Of a DNA stretch of 47,112 bases, positions 8,260 through 16,601 are shown one piece after another. Source of the stretch: Bacteroidales bacterium Bact_19 (GTDB lineage Bacteria > Bacteroidota > Bacteroidia > Bacteroidales > ML635J-15); NCBI GenBank assembly GCA_001603595.1, contig LUZK01000052.1, positions 1-47,112 on the forward strand, given 5' to 3'. Within the stretch, counting starts at the first letter, position 1. The number at the start of each line of letters is the position of its first letter. The notes below the pieces were generated by a model. It had not been told where the DNA came from. It did not search any database and saw only the letters and a program-made list of their open reading frames with translations. Made by a program: the position numbers and the translations under genes.

Positions 8260-8562
8260 TTAATCATTTAATAATTCACTGAAAATATTCTTTAATTTTT
8301 CCCATTCATAAGTGTTTAAACAATATTTTATGAATGGAGGTTCAATCTCACCTTGAATCAGACCTACATATTTTAATTCTTTTAAGTGTTGTGATAGTGT
8401 TGATCGTTTAATTGGCAACTCATCTACTAAATCACCACTGTAACAGCAAGAGTTCATTTTTGATAATTTTTTAAGAATATAAATCCTTACAGGATGAGCA
8501 AGTGCTTTGGCGTACTTAGCCATTAGCAAAACATCCTCAGAATAATTTGTTCTATTATTCAT
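8260..8562 (-). CDS. arsR: ArsR-family metalloid-responsive repressor
   Basis: The 100-residue protein is a winged-helix ArsR/SmtB repressor. The recognition helix is visible in IKRSTLSQHLKELK (51-64), preceded by the family signature KALAHPVRIYILKKL (19-33). A vicinal cysteine pair C39-C40 lies just before the DNA-binding helices, and C81 is nearby; these are candidate As(III) ligands. The protein should repress the operon until arsenite binds. The ATG at 8562 overlaps the stop codon of the upstream thioredoxin-like gene by 8 bp. The probable operator is the inverted repeat at 8822-8843, which covers the operon's -7 box. Length is typical. Confidence 0.92.
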   Translation of the reverse strand: MNNRTNYSEDVLLMAKYAKALAHPVRIYILKKLSKMNSCCYSGDLVDELPIKRSTLSQHLKELKYVGLIQGEIEPPFIKYCLNTYEWEKLKNIFSELLND

Positions 8563-8800
8563 TTAAATTCACTTCTATTATTTTTTTAAACTCATCTTTA
8601 CTCGGAACGTACCCTTTTAAAACAACCTTGTTGTTTATTACTAAACCGGGAGTAATCATTATACCGTAATTCATAATTTCAACAATATCTTCTACTTTTG
8701 CTATGCTTGCCTTAATGTTGTTTTCTTCTACAACTGTTTCAACTAATCGGTGTAATTGTTTGCATTTCGCACAACCTGGACCTAATACTTTTATTTCCAT
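8555..8800 (-). CDS. Small cytoplasmic thioredoxin-like protein (redox-active disulfide protein 2 type)
   Basis: The 81-residue protein has the short thioredoxin/glutaredoxin fold of the TM0996/MTH895 group. It shows the CxxC site C10-A-K-C13 in GPGCAKCKQL, the cis-proline motif MITPGLVINNKVV, and no signal peptide. It is the first gene of the arsenic operon. It most likely supplies electrons to ArsC, which needs a thioredoxin, and possibly to the membrane protein ArsG. It ends inside the arsR start (8-bp overlap), which points to coupled translation. The promoter lies 29-58 bp upstream of its ATG. Confidence 0.88.
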   Translation of the reverse strand: MEIKVLGPGCAKCKQLHRLVETVVEENNIKASIAKVEDIVEIMNYGIMITPGLVINNKVVLKGYVPSKDEFKKIIEVNLNE

Positions 8801-8821
8801 AATGATATAATTATAATTTTA

Positions 8822-8843
8822 TATTTCGCAAAATTACGAAATA
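8822..8843. promoter_or_regulatory. Candidate ArsR operator
   Basis: A perfect 7-bp inverted repeat, TATTTCG (8822-8828) and CGAAATA (8837-8843), is separated by 8 bp. The 8 bp are exactly the -7 box of the ars promoter (CAAAATTA on the plus strand). A repressor dimer bound here would block the promoter, which is the usual mode of ArsR proteins. Confidence 0.7.
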
Positions 8844-8858
8844 ATTTTAAAAGTCAAA
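8829..8858 (-). promoter_or_regulatory. Promoter of the arsenic operon
   Basis: On the minus strand, a -33 box TTTG (8855-8858) and a -7 box TAATTTTG (8829-8836) are 18 bp apart, fitting the Bacteroidota TTTG/TAnnTTTG consensus. Transcription would start near 8822, about 22 bases before the ATG at 8800. Confidence 0.75.
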
Positions 8859-9131
8859 ATATTTTTGATGGAATTTTTATTGTCAAGAGTTTATCGTCTT
8901 GGTTTTTGTTCAGATAGCTTTCAATAGTCAAATTAACATTTGAAAATAAAATGTGCTTTTTATTCATAATGAAAAACTGTAGTTTTTGATTTTATCCTGA
9001 ATTCCATTTATGGCTAATTTTATAAGTATTATTTTGTTATATATCGATTCATCAACCTGAATAAAACAATTTAAGTAATTGTAATTTTTTCTTAATACTG
9101 AATAAACTCAAATGTGGAAATCAGTTTTTAA

Positions 9132-9161
9132 TTTGATTTTTTACAAAATTTTTTATTTTTG
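9132..9161 (+). promoter_or_regulatory. Promoter of the gene at 9188
   Basis: TTTG (9132-9135) and TATTTTTG (9154-9161) are separated by 18 bp, the same spacing as the ars promoter. The start would fall near 9168, about 20 bases before the ATG at 9188. Confidence 0.7.
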
Positions 9162-9187
9162 TTTGTTATTTTTTATTTAAAAAAGTT

Positions 9188-9742
9188 ATGGTTATGAATG
9201 AAATAGACGAAAGATTATTATTGGGAGCTGGATCCAGAGTAAATCATAAAGAATATGGTTTCGGTGTTGTTGTTCAGGTTAAAACGGCCTCATACTTGAT
9301 TACTTTTAAGGATTTTGGTATACGCGAAATTTTAAAAACAAGCCAGGATATTGAAGTTATTGATTTGATTGAACAACCCGATGATTTGGTAAGTATGGAA
9401 GCCATTGAGCAAAGTTTAATAAATATTCTCAGAAATTTTTCAGATATACAGGAAACTGTTCCTATAGCAGAGAAATGGAGGGGAGGAACTATTATCCTAA
9501 AACCCGGCAGTGGAGATTTTAAGCCTTATGAAATGCCAATTTCTACTTTTTTCAATAAAATTATAATGATTCGTGATAGGCTTAGAGTCCTTGAACAAAA
9601 AGTTAATGCCAGCAATTTACCCGAAGACGAAAAAATTGCTTGCCAGCAATACATTACAAGATGTTATGGCAGCCTTACGTCTTTTAACATTTTGTTTAAA
9701 AATAAGTCCGATAATTTTGTAGGGGAGAAGGGTAAAAATTAA
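9188..9742 (+). CDS. Conserved hypothetical with N-terminal Tudor-like β domain
   Basis: The 184-residue soluble protein starts with GAGSRVNHKEYGFGVVVQV (14-32). This resembles the GxxVxHxxFGxGxVv strand pattern of small Tudor/SH3-like barrels, such as the one at the C-terminus of UvrD/PcrA. The remainder is mostly helical, with a leucine-rich segment near 120-165 (MIRDRLRVLEQKVNASNL). There is no signal peptide, membrane segment or catalytic motif. I have the impression of a Bacteroidota-conserved hypothetical family but know no function; a nucleic-acid or protein-binding role is only suggested by the β domain. ATGs at 9188 and 9194 are both possible starts. The next gene follows after 15 bp and may be cotranscribed. 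Confidence 0.7.
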   Translation: MVMNEIDERLLLGAGSRVNHKEYGFGVVVQVKTASYLITFKDFGIREILKTSQDIEVIDLIEQPDDLVSMEAIEQSLINILRNFSDIQETVPIAEKWRGGTIILKPGSGDFKPYEMPISTFFNKIIMIRDRLRVLEQKVNASNLPEDEKIACQQYITRCYGSLTSFNILFKNKSDNFVGEKGKN

Positions 9743-9757
9743 AACTAATTGTAATAT

Positions 9758-10822
9758 ATGTTTAGATATTCCAAAATTAAATCACCTACATTTGTTGTAA
9801 ATACTTCTCAGGTAATCAATAATATTGAAAATATGTTGCAAGGACTACCTGAGAATTGTGTTTTCAGACCTCATTTTAAAACACATAATAATTCAGTTAC
9901 AGCAAAAATTTTTAAAAATTTTGGGATAGATAAAATTACAGTCTCATCAGTTGAGATGGCTCTTTATTTCAGACAACTCGGATTTCGCGATATTACAATT
10001 GCTTTTCCGGTTAACGTTAGAGAACAGCGAAGTTTGAACAGGTTGGCTAAAAATACTATTTTAGGACTATGTTTTTCTAATTTAGAATCATTACATTTGG
10101 TTTCTAAATTTAAAAGTATAAATGCAAATGCATGGATTGAAATAAATACAGGTCAAAATCGAAGTGGAATTGATTGGGATGATTGTAACTCAATTGAAAA
10201 AATGATAGAAATTATTTCTAAATCAGAGAATCTTGTTTTCAAAGGCTTTTTATCCCACACAGGTGAAACCTATTCATGTAGAGATAAAAATGAAATTATT
10301 GATATCGCTTGGCAATCATTTGAAAAGTTAAGAAAATTGAAAGCCCGTTTTTCTGAATATTCTCCAATGTTATCAATCGGAGATACTCCATCTTGTTCTG
10401 TGTTAAGAAATTTTAATGAAATAGATGAAATAAGACCTGGAAATTTTGTGTATTATGATTTAATGATGCTGCAAAAGCAGGTTTGTAAATTAGGTGATAT
10501 AGCGGCCTCTGTTTTTTGTCCGGTTGTTGACATTAACGAAATTCGAAATGAAATTGTCATACACGGTGGTTCTGTGCACTTTGGAAAAGAATTTCTGGAT
10601 TTGGGTGGTCAAATTATTTTCGGGAAAGCAGTGTCTCATATCTCAAATAACTTAAAAACAGGAATTGACGAAAACTTGATTTCATTGTCACAAGAACATG
10701 GAATAATAAAAATCAGTTCATGTAATATTAAAGATTTTCATGTTGGAGACCTGGTTGAAATTATTCCTGTTCACGTTTGTTTGGTGGCAAATTACATGAA
10801 AAATTCTACTCTACATTTTTAG
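9758..10822 (+). CDS. PLP-dependent D-threonine aldolase / D-serine dehydratase-like enzyme
   Basis: The 354-residue protein has an alanine-racemase-type (fold III) N-terminal barrel followed by a C-terminal β domain. The PLP lysine is K41 in FRPHFKTHNN. The C-terminus contains LSQEHGIIKI and then PVHVCLVAN, with H339 and C341 as the likely metal ligands of the DSD1/D-threonine aldolase group. Such enzymes split D-threonine to glycine and acetaldehyde or deaminate D-serine; which reaction occurs here cannot be told from the sequence. The stop codon overlaps the end of the convergent transporter gene by 4 bp. Length is normal for the family. Confidence 0.85.
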   Translation: MFRYSKIKSPTFVVNTSQVINNIENMLQGLPENCVFRPHFKTHNNSVTAKIFKNFGIDKITVSSVEMALYFRQLGFRDITIAFPVNVREQRSLNRLAKNTILGLCFSNLESLHLVSKFKSINANAWIEINTGQNRSGIDWDDCNSIEKMIEIISKSENLVFKGFLSHTGETYSCRDKNEIIDIAWQSFEKLRKLKARFSEYSPMLSIGDTPSCSVLRNFNEIDEIRPGNFVYYDLMMLQKQVCKLGDIAASVFCPVVDINEIRNEIVIHGGSVHFGKEFLDLGGQIIFGKAVSHISNNLKTGIDENLISLSQEHGIIKISSCNIKDFHVGDLVEIIPVHVCLVANYMKNSTLHF

Positions 10823-11709
10823 TGTAAATTTATTTTCTGCGAACCGTAAAATCTTTGGATTAGTATTCCACTGATAATTAAGATTAAACCGATAACTGTT
10901 GAATGTGTTATGGTTTCTTTTAAAATTAAAGATATTATTATCAAAGAAATAAATGGAGATAGAAAAATAAGATTTGAAACTTTTGCCGTATTCGAAGAAA
11001 GTGATAGGGCTTTTAACCAGAGAAAAAATGTCAATCCCATTTCAAAAATACCTATGTAGGCAGCTCCTGCTAAGCCGTAAAATTCGGGGATTTTAATTTT
11101 TTGATTAATTATTCCGTAAATGATTAAGTAAATCATTCCAAAACTAAAATTATAGAAAAGTTTTGTGCTTTCGTGTCTTTTGTCAAAAAGATTTAACAAC
11201 CAGAAGGCGGACCAGATAAATGTACTTAGGATTGCCAAAAAAACACCGTTAGAGTTAGAAAAACTTAGAGAAAAAACATTGCCGCGAGTTGCAATGAAAA
11301 GACTTCCAAAAAATGAAATCAATAAAGCAAAAATTCCGATAAAATTTATCTTTTGTTTTAAAATAGGAATTGAAAGTAAAACCAGAACAACAGGCCATAG
11401 ATAATTAAGAGTTAGAGCTTCTTGAGCTGCCAGCACATTATAAGCCTTGAACAATATCAGATAATAAAAAAATGGATTTAAAAAACCTCCAACTGCCGAA
11501 AACAGGAATTCTTTAAAAGTTAATAATTTAAATTTTTGTTTTTCAAAAAACAGAAAAATACTAACGATAAAAATTGCAAAAGGAACCGCCCAAAACAACA
11601 TGTTGAAACTATTCAAGTATTGAAGCGTTAATTTGAAAGCACTACCAACCGTTGACCAGCAAAGTACAGCCGCCAGTGCAAAAAGATATGCTTTATTTTG
11701 TTTTTTCAT
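10819..11709 (-). CDS. EamA/DMT-family inner-membrane transporter
   Basis: The 296-residue protein has ten hydrophobic helices in two EamA repeats, the second beginning near NGVFLAILSTFIWSAFWLL. Signature pieces of the drug/metabolite transporter superfamily are present, such as LCWSTVGSAFKLTLQYL in helix 1 and AQEALTLNYLWPVVLVLLS at the end of the first repeat. Substrates of such proteins range from amino acids to purines and cannot be predicted. It is convergent with the PLP enzyme (4-bp overlap) and divergent from the SRAP gene, sharing a 56-bp upstream gap with the latter. Confidence 0.88.
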   Translation of the reverse strand: MKKQNKAYLFALAAVLCWSTVGSAFKLTLQYLNSFNMLFWAVPFAIFIVSIFLFFEKQKFKLLTFKEFLFSAVGGFLNPFFYYLILFKAYNVLAAQEALTLNYLWPVVLVLLSIPILKQKINFIGIFALLISFFGSLFIATRGNVFSLSFSNSNGVFLAILSTFIWSAFWLLNLFDKRHESTKLFYNFSFGMIYLIIYGIINQKIKIPEFYGLAGAAYIGIFEMGLTFFLWLKALSLSSNTAKVSNLIFLSPFISLIIISLILKETITHSTVIGLILIISGILIQRFYGSQKINLH

Positions 11710-11765
11710 ACTTGCAATATTAATGTAAATTTGTTTATTATTTTACCTGAGAAAAACAAACTTTT

Positions 11766-12557
11766 ATGTGTGGAAGGTATATTTTGGTGCAAAAACTTGA
11801 AGTTATCGAGCAAAGATTTAATGCTCGGACCATAGAAAATATTAATTATAGCCCTTCTTACAATATTTCTCCCGGTAAAAAAGGGTTAATTATTATAAAT
11901 GAAAGTGTTAAAAAAATTGAAAGTGCAATTTTTGGTCTTACACCTCATTGGTCGAAGAAACCAATGTATTTATTTAATGCACGGGCAGAAGGAGACCGAA
12001 ATCAAGAAAATGATAGCAATTATAGAGGAGCTAAAGAAATAATTTTAAAACCAGCCTTCCGAAAATCCATACGACACAAAAGATGTTTGGTGATAGCTGA
12101 TGCTTTTATTGAAGGAACAACTCAAGAGGGACTATCTAAACCCTATGTTGTTTTTTTAAGAAATAAACAACGACCATTTGCTTTTGCCGGCATATATGAT
12201 GATTGGGAGAATCCTCAAACCGGGCAAATTATAAGGGGATATTCAATTATTACTACGGTGGCCAATGAATTTATGAAAAAGATTCCGCATAATCGTTGTC
12301 CTGTAATTTTAAAACCTGCCGATGAGGACAAATGGCTAAATCCATCCTTAGCATTGACAGACGTAACCGATATGCTAGAAGCTCCCGATTCAAATACATT
12401 GAATGCATATCCTGTTTCACCGAATATTAAAAATCCGAATTTAGACGGACCTGATTTAATACAACCGATTGGAGATTTTTTGGTGTGCGAAACCGATATT
12501 AATGTGCATGAGACTTTAAAACGACAAGGTTTCGGCAGAAATCACAGGAATTTTTAA
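11766..12557 (+). CDS. SOS response-associated peptidase (YedK/HMCES, SRAP)
   Basis: The 263-residue protein begins MCGRY. After removal of Met1 the cysteine (C2) forms the thiazolidine link to abasic sites in single-stranded DNA. The other active-site residues are present: N71 in FNARAE, E116 in ADAFIEG and H175 in IPHNRCPVIL. In most family members the glutamate motif reads ADGFYEW, so this is a somewhat diverged version. The protein shields abasic sites during replication. A possible -7 box TAAATTTG lies at 11726-11733. No SOS box was looked for, because the Bacteroidota LexA sites are not well defined. Confidence 0.93.
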   Translation: MCGRYILVQKLEVIEQRFNARTIENINYSPSYNISPGKKGLIIINESVKKIESAIFGLTPHWSKKPMYLFNARAEGDRNQENDSNYRGAKEIILKPAFRKSIRHKRCLVIADAFIEGTTQEGLSKPYVVFLRNKQRPFAFAGIYDDWENPQTGQIIRGYSIITTVANEFMKKIPHNRCPVILKPADEDKWLNPSLALTDVTDMLEAPDSNTLNAYPVSPNIKNPNLDGPDLIQPIGDFLVCETDINVHETLKRQGFGRNHRNF

Positions 12558-12609
12558 ATTAATATTGTTTTTTATTAAAGATTTATTTTTTTTGCAAAAA
12601 AATTTTTTG

Positions 12610-13554
12610 ATGATAAAAGTATTTAAATTATTACCTTTTTTACTTTTGTTATGTTTTCTGTTTCAGCCTAATTTACAGGCTCAGAATGCTGCAAAGATTG
12701 TTGGAACGTCTGAAATAGATGGACATAAAATTCTTATTTTCAATGATTATACTTGGAAGTATGAAAATCATGATTCTGTATTAACAGTACTGAGAAAGAA
12801 AGATTCAATAGCTACTTACGAATATATTATTAAAGAAAAGCAATTAAAACTGGATTCAGCAATAGTTTTTTCGGAAAAGTGGGATACCGTAAATATTTTT
12901 GCATACGGGAATTACGATTATTCAAAAGTTCAAGATACAATAGTTATTGCCTTAATTACTGAAAATTCTGGTTTTGCGATGCCATATAAGGGTAAGCTAT
13001 ATTCAAATTTTGGATGGCGAAGAGGTTCGCACCACAATGGAATTGATATTGATTTGATAACCGGAGATACAGTTGTTTGTGCCTTTGATGGAGTAGTAAG
13101 ATATTCGGGTTGGAATAGAGGTGGTTATGGAAATTTAATAATTATTAGGCACTTCAACGGGTTGGAAACTTATTATGCTCACCTGAGTAAACGTTTTGTA
13201 GGAAATAATCAGATTATTAAGGCAGGAGAACCAATAGGATTAGGTGGGAGCACAGGGAGATCATATTCTCCTCATTTGCATTTCGAAGTTAGGTATAAGG
13301 ACAATACTTTTGATCCGCTTAGTTTTATAAATCCTGAAACTTTTGAACTTTATTCCGAAAAATTGATATTAATGCCCTCGATGTTTGAACATGTGCGACA
13401 ATTATCACAAGCACAGTACCATACAGTATCAAGTGGAGATACACTATGGGGTATTTCCAGACGTTACGGAGTCTCTGTTCAATATCTCTGCAATATCAAT
13501 GGAATAAGTGAAAATTCTACTTTGCAAATCGGGCAAAAACTTCGAGTTAAATGA
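12610..13554 (+). CDS. Secreted M23 peptidase with C-terminal LysM domain
   Basis: The protein has 314 residues from the ATG at 12610; the frame is open from a TTG at 12565, but the signal peptide starts cleanly at MIKVFKLLPFLLLLCF and ends near LQAQ. The M23 domain contains H142-x3-D146 (HNGIDID) and H222-L-H224 (HLHFE), the zinc ligands of lysostaphin-type endopeptidases. A LysM domain (about 270-313, from YHTVSSGDTLWGIS) binds peptidoglycan. All metal ligands are present, so it should be an active cell-wall hydrolase rather than a degenerate EnvC/NlpD type. It ends with TGA directly followed by TAA. SixA follows after 68 bp. Confidence 0.93.
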   Translation: MIKVFKLLPFLLLLCFLFQPNLQAQNAAKIVGTSEIDGHKILIFNDYTWKYENHDSVLTVLRKKDSIATYEYIIKEKQLKLDSAIVFSEKWDTVNIFAYGNYDYSKVQDTIVIALITENSGFAMPYKGKLYSNFGWRRGSHHNGIDIDLITGDTVVCAFDGVVRYSGWNRGGYGNLIIIRHFNGLETYYAHLSKRFVGNNQIIKAGEPIGLGGSTGRSYSPHLHFEVRYKDNTFDPLSFINPETFELYSEKLILMPSMFEHVRQLSQAQYHTVSSGDTLWGISRRYGVSVQYLCNINGISENSTLQIGQKLRVK

Positions 13555-13622
13555 TAATTTAACCATAAATTATGTGGTAGTAAATCAAGTAATAATTAAA
13601 AAAATCAAGAATTTTAAAGAAA

Positions 13623-14111
13623 ATGAAACTTTTGACATTAGTTCGTCATGCTAAATCAGATTGGGATAATGATTTATCTGATTTCGATCGTCCTTTGAAT
13701 GAGAGAGGAATGAACGATGCTCCGAAAATTGGAGATTTTATTGCAAAGAATCTTCCGAAAGTGGATTTGATAATTTCGAGTCCGGCTGTTAGGGCTGAAC
13801 AAACTGCTCTTACAATAGCTGAAAAAATCGGATATCCCGAAAATAAAATTGAATTTGTTGATGAATTATATCTTTGTTCTACATCAGAGTATTTCGAAGT
13901 TTTAATGGAACAAAATTTAAAACTTAAGCACATTATGATTGTTAGCCACAATCCTGGCACAACCGGTTTTTTAAATATGGTGGCTAATGAAAATATAGAT
14001 AATGTTCCCACATCAGGAGTGGCACATATTGAACTTGATATTTATAAATGGGAAGATATTGAACCCGGTTGCGGAGTTTTAAAGGAGTTTATTACACCAA
14101 AAACACTATAA
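13623..14111 (+). CDS. sixA: SixA-type phosphohistidine phosphatase
   Basis: The 162-residue protein is a short histidine-phosphatase fold. The catalytic R8-H9 lies in LVRHAKSDW, the second arginine in SSPAVRAEQTA (R57), and the second histidine in IVSHNPG (H109). The RHAKSDW form is typical of SixA, which removes phosphate from histidine phosphotransfer domains. In Bacteroidota this small family is widespread and its target is usually unknown. The gene ends at a bidirectional terminator shared with glyA. Confidence 0.9.
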   Translation: MKLLTLVRHAKSDWDNDLSDFDRPLNERGMNDAPKIGDFIAKNLPKVDLIISSPAVRAEQTALTIAEKIGYPENKIEFVDELYLCSTSEYFEVLMEQNLKLKHIMIVSHNPGTTGFLNMVANENIDNVPTSGVAHIELDIYKWEDIEPGCGVLKEFITPKTL

Positions 14112-14142
14112 AAAAATGGAGAAGTTTCCTTCTCCATTTTTT
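14111..14142. terminator. Bidirectional terminator between sixA and glyA
   Basis: A 14-bp perfect stem, A6-TGGAGAAG (14111-14124) with CTTCTCCA-T6 (14129-14142), has the loop TTTC. It reads as hairpin plus T tract on both strands and lies between convergent stop codons at 14111 and 14147. Confidence 0.93.
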
Positions 14143-14146
14143 TGTG

Positions 14147-15427
14147 TTAGTAAGCGAATAATGGAAATGGACTCATCATTTCGTTAACCTGTTTGCGAAC
14201 TTCGTTTATAACATTTTCGTCATTAATATTTGCGATAACTTTATCAATTAATTTTACAATTGGCTCCATGTGTTCTTCTTTTAATCCACGGGTAGTAATT
14301 GCAGGAGTTCCAACTCTCAATCCCGAAGTAGTAAATGGCGATCTGTGATCAAAAGGAACCATGTTTTTATTAACTGTAATATCAGCTAGAACGAGAGTAT
14401 TTTCAACAGTCTTTCCGGTAATGTCGGGATATTTTGTTCTAAGGTCAATTAACATTGAGTGATTATCGGTTCCGTTAGAAACAATTTTATAGCCCAAATC
14501 AATAAATGCTTTTGCCATTGCAGTTGCATTTTTCTTTACCTGCATCTGATATTCTTTAAATTCAGGACTTAAGGCTTCACCAAAAGCAACGGCTTTAGCA
14601 GCAATAACATGTTCGAGCGGACCTCCTTGGACTCCCGGGAAAACAGAAGAATTTATAATATCTGACATCATTTTGATTTCACCTTTTGGAGTTTTTAATC
14701 CCCATGGATTTTCAAAATCTTTTCCGATAAGTATTATTCCACCTCTTGGACCACGTAAAGTTTTATGAGTTGTGGAAGTAACAATGTGTGCATATTTTAC
14801 AGGATTTTTAAGTAATCCGGCAGCAATGAGACCAGCGGGATGAGCCATATCAACCATTAAGATAGCTCCGACCTTGTCGGCTATCGCACGCATTCTTTCG
14901 TAGTCCCAGTCTCTACTATAAGCTGATGCACCACCAACAATAATTTTTGGTTTATGCTCTAAGGCGAGAGCTTCCATTTCGTCGTAGTCAACCAGTCCGG
15001 TTTCTTCTTTCAAATGATATGATACGGCTTTATACCATAGTCCTGAGAAGTTTACAGGAGAACCGTGAGATAGGTGCCCGCCATGAGCTAAATCCAGTCC
15101 TAAAAAAGTATCACCGGGTTTCATGCAAGCAAGGAAAACAGCCATATTAGCCTGAGCTCCTGAATGTGGTTGAACATTGGCATAATCAGCATCAAAAAGT
15201 TGTTTTAAACGATCTATTGCCAATTGTTCGGTCATATCAACAAACTGACAGCCGCCGTAATATCTTTTCCCTGGATAACCTTCGGCATATTTATTTGTCA
15301 TTACAGAACCCATAGCTTCGAGAACCTGTGGGCTAACAAAATTTTCAGAAGCAATAAGCTCTATGCCATGCATCTGACGTTCTTTTTCTTTTTTAATAAT
15401 TTCAAAAACTTTTTCGTCGTATTTCAT
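14147..15427 (-). CDS. glyA: Serine hydroxymethyltransferase
   Basis: The 426-residue enzyme interconverts serine and glycine with tetrahydrofolate and is the main one-carbon source. It is a fold-type I PLP enzyme; the Schiff-base lysine is K222 in [14 protein letters not shown]. Other conserved stretches are [22 protein letters not shown] and [10 protein letters not shown]. The sequence is full length and undamaged. The promoter at 15472-15502 has both boxes and gives a leader of about 38 bases. It is likely monocistronic, ending at the shared terminator with sixA. Confidence 0.98.
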   Translation of the reverse strand: MKYDEKVFEIIKKEKERQMHGIELIASENFVSPQVLEAMGSVMTNKYAEGYPGKRYYGGCQFVDMTEQLAIDRLKQLFDADYANVQPHSGAQANMAVFLACMKPGDTFLGLDLAHGGHLSHGSPVNFSGLWYKAVSYHLKEETGLVDYDEMEALALEHKPKIIVGGASAYSRDWDYERMRAIADKVGAILMVDMAHPAGLIAAGLLKNPVKYAHIVTSTTHKTLRGPRGGIILIGKDFENPWGLKTPKGEIKMMSDIINSSVFPGVQGGPLEHVIAAKAVAFGEALSPEFKEYQMQVKKNATAMAKAFIDLGYKIVSNGTDNHSMLIDLRTKYPDITGKTVENTLVLADITVNKNMVPFDHRSPFTTSGLRVGTPAITTRGLKEEHMEPIVKLIDKVIANINDENVINEVRKQVNEMMSPFPLFAY

Positions 15428-15471
15428 ATTGTTAAATTTTATAATTATTAAACCGATAGTTCAATTTTTTT

Positions 15472-15502
15472 CAAAAATATAAAAATGTTATATTAACTCA
15501 AA
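15472..15502 (-). promoter_or_regulatory. Promoter of glyA
   Basis: On the minus strand TTTG (15499-15502) and TATTTTTG (15472-15479) are 19 bp apart, a textbook Bacteroidota primary-sigma promoter. It lies about 45 bp upstream of the glyA ATG. Confidence 0.75.
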
Positions 15503-15589
15503 TAAAAAAAAATGATATTATTTATTTAGTAGATTAATTTTAATGTCAGTTACAAACTCTTTTTAAATTCGAAACTTTTCAAAATAAAA

Positions 15590-15621
15590 AAGAGGCTGGG
15601 TCAAATATTATTCAGCCTCTT
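15590..15621 (-). terminator. Terminator of the zinc-ribbon gene at 15645
   Basis: The arms AAGAGGCTG (15590-15598) and CAGCCTCTT (15613-15621) pair perfectly over 9 bp. On the minus strand the hairpin is followed by a T run. The same GAGGCTG stem is used after the OmpA gene at 37554-37591. Confidence 0.88.
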
Positions 15622-15644
15622 CAATTTTAGTGTGGCAAAAAAAA

Positions 15645-16025
15645 CTATAATTTGGAGATGTACTTATCCGCATCATCACCAAAGGCTTTTATGCCTTTTT
15701 CGTGAATTGAATATGTACATTTTTCTCCGACTATCTTTGAAAATAATACATTTACTTCTGTGCCGTCTTCTTCAACCATTATTACTTTAGCAAGATTCTG
15801 ATCAACATCTTCTGCATTTAGATTTTCGTAACAAAGCGGACAAATAAAATTTACATGGTCTCCCGGTTCAAAATTCACATTCGAATTTTTTCGGAATTCG
15901 TAATTTCCTAATTCTGCACTTAATAAAACCATTGCGGTATCATGGTTATTGGTCTTTGTGATGAAAATGATTTCATTGTCAACACTTAAATAACCCCTGC
16001 ATTTTGGACAAATGTAATGTTTCAT
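15645..16025 (-). CDS. Small zinc-ribbon protein, function unknown
   Basis: The 126-residue soluble protein has two CxxC knuckles, C6-P-K-C9 and C62-P-L-C65, separated by a β-rich insert of about 50 residues. They probably form one zinc ribbon. The C-terminal part (EEDGTEVNVLFSKIVGEKC) is β-rich and resembles no enzyme I recognise. It lacks a signal peptide. A possible -7 box (CAAAATTA on the plus strand, 16056-16063) lies upstream and a clear terminator follows, so the gene is a single transcription unit. It may be a regulatory or ribosome-associated protein, but that is not shown. Confidence 0.7.
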   Translation of the reverse strand: MKHYICPKCRGYLSVDNEIIFITKTNNHDTAMVLLSAELGNYEFRKNSNVNFEPGDHVNFICPLCYENLNAEDVDQNLAKVIMVEEDGTEVNVLFSKIVGEKCTYSIHEKGIKAFGDDADKYISKL

Positions 16026-16601
16026 AATAAAAATATCAAAAAGTTATTTCACTAACAAAATTAACAAAATTTTTAACACAAAAGAAAATTGGATAAAAAT
16101 TGCATACTTTTTTTCGAAAAATTTTTTCTGACATTTACTTATGTATAACTGGATTATCTAATATAAAATTATATAAAAAATTCATATTCAAATTTATGTT
16201 GTTAGATTTTTTAAGTTAAAATAAAGCAGTAAACACTTTAATATATTTTTTGATACATAATAATGTGGGAAAAATCTAATAAAGAATTCCAAAAAGCGGA
16301 TAGGTATTTATTAAAAATAATGTTGTTGAAGTTTTAAATGTGGAACTAACGTAGAAAAACACTTTAATAATTTCTCTGATTCAAAATAGTGTGGAAAAAT
16401 TGATTTTAATTTTTTAAAAGCACTAGAGTTTCTTATTAAACATCGTGTTGTATAATTTTTAATGAGAGAGATGAATCAGAGTAGTTTTTAAAACTCTGAT
16501 ATAAAATATATAAAAAAATATGATTTAAAAAATGTGTAAAACATTTCAAAAAAATAGTTTTTTAGTGATTCTCGATTTAACTTTGCGATTAAATATTATT
16601 T
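16026..16601. other. AT-rich intergenic region with direct repeats and DnaA-box-like motifs
   Basis: This 576-bp gap lies between divergent genes and has no plausible open frame. It holds an exact 13-bp direct repeat AAACACTTTAATA at 16231-16243 and 16357-16369. Each copy is followed about 20 bp later by a TGTGG(G)AAAAAT motif (16264 and 16390), so roughly 44 bp are loosely duplicated. An 8-bp inverted repeat ATCAGAGT/ACTCTGAT spans 16475-16500. DnaA-box-like words are TGTGGAAAA (16390-16398), TGTGTAAAA (16533-16541) and weaker TGTGGGAAA (16264-16272). A -7 box TAACTTTG (16578-16585) probably serves the U32 gene at 16602. Confidence 0.6.

Larger units (their letters stand above)
8801..9187. 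other. Divergent intergenic region
   Basis: This 387-bp AT-rich gap separates the leftward arsenic operon from the rightward gene at 9188. Its ends hold the two promoters and the ArsR-like operator described separately. I see no open frame of useful size and no RNA gene in the central part (about 8870-9120). Confidence 0.7.

Noticed and set aside
12565-12609. TTG starts for the M23 peptidase, the zinc-ribbon protein (36) and thiF (39512)
   Set aside because: In each case an ATG shortly downstream (12610, 51, 39506) gives a better N-terminus; for the peptidase the signal peptide begins exactly at the ATG.
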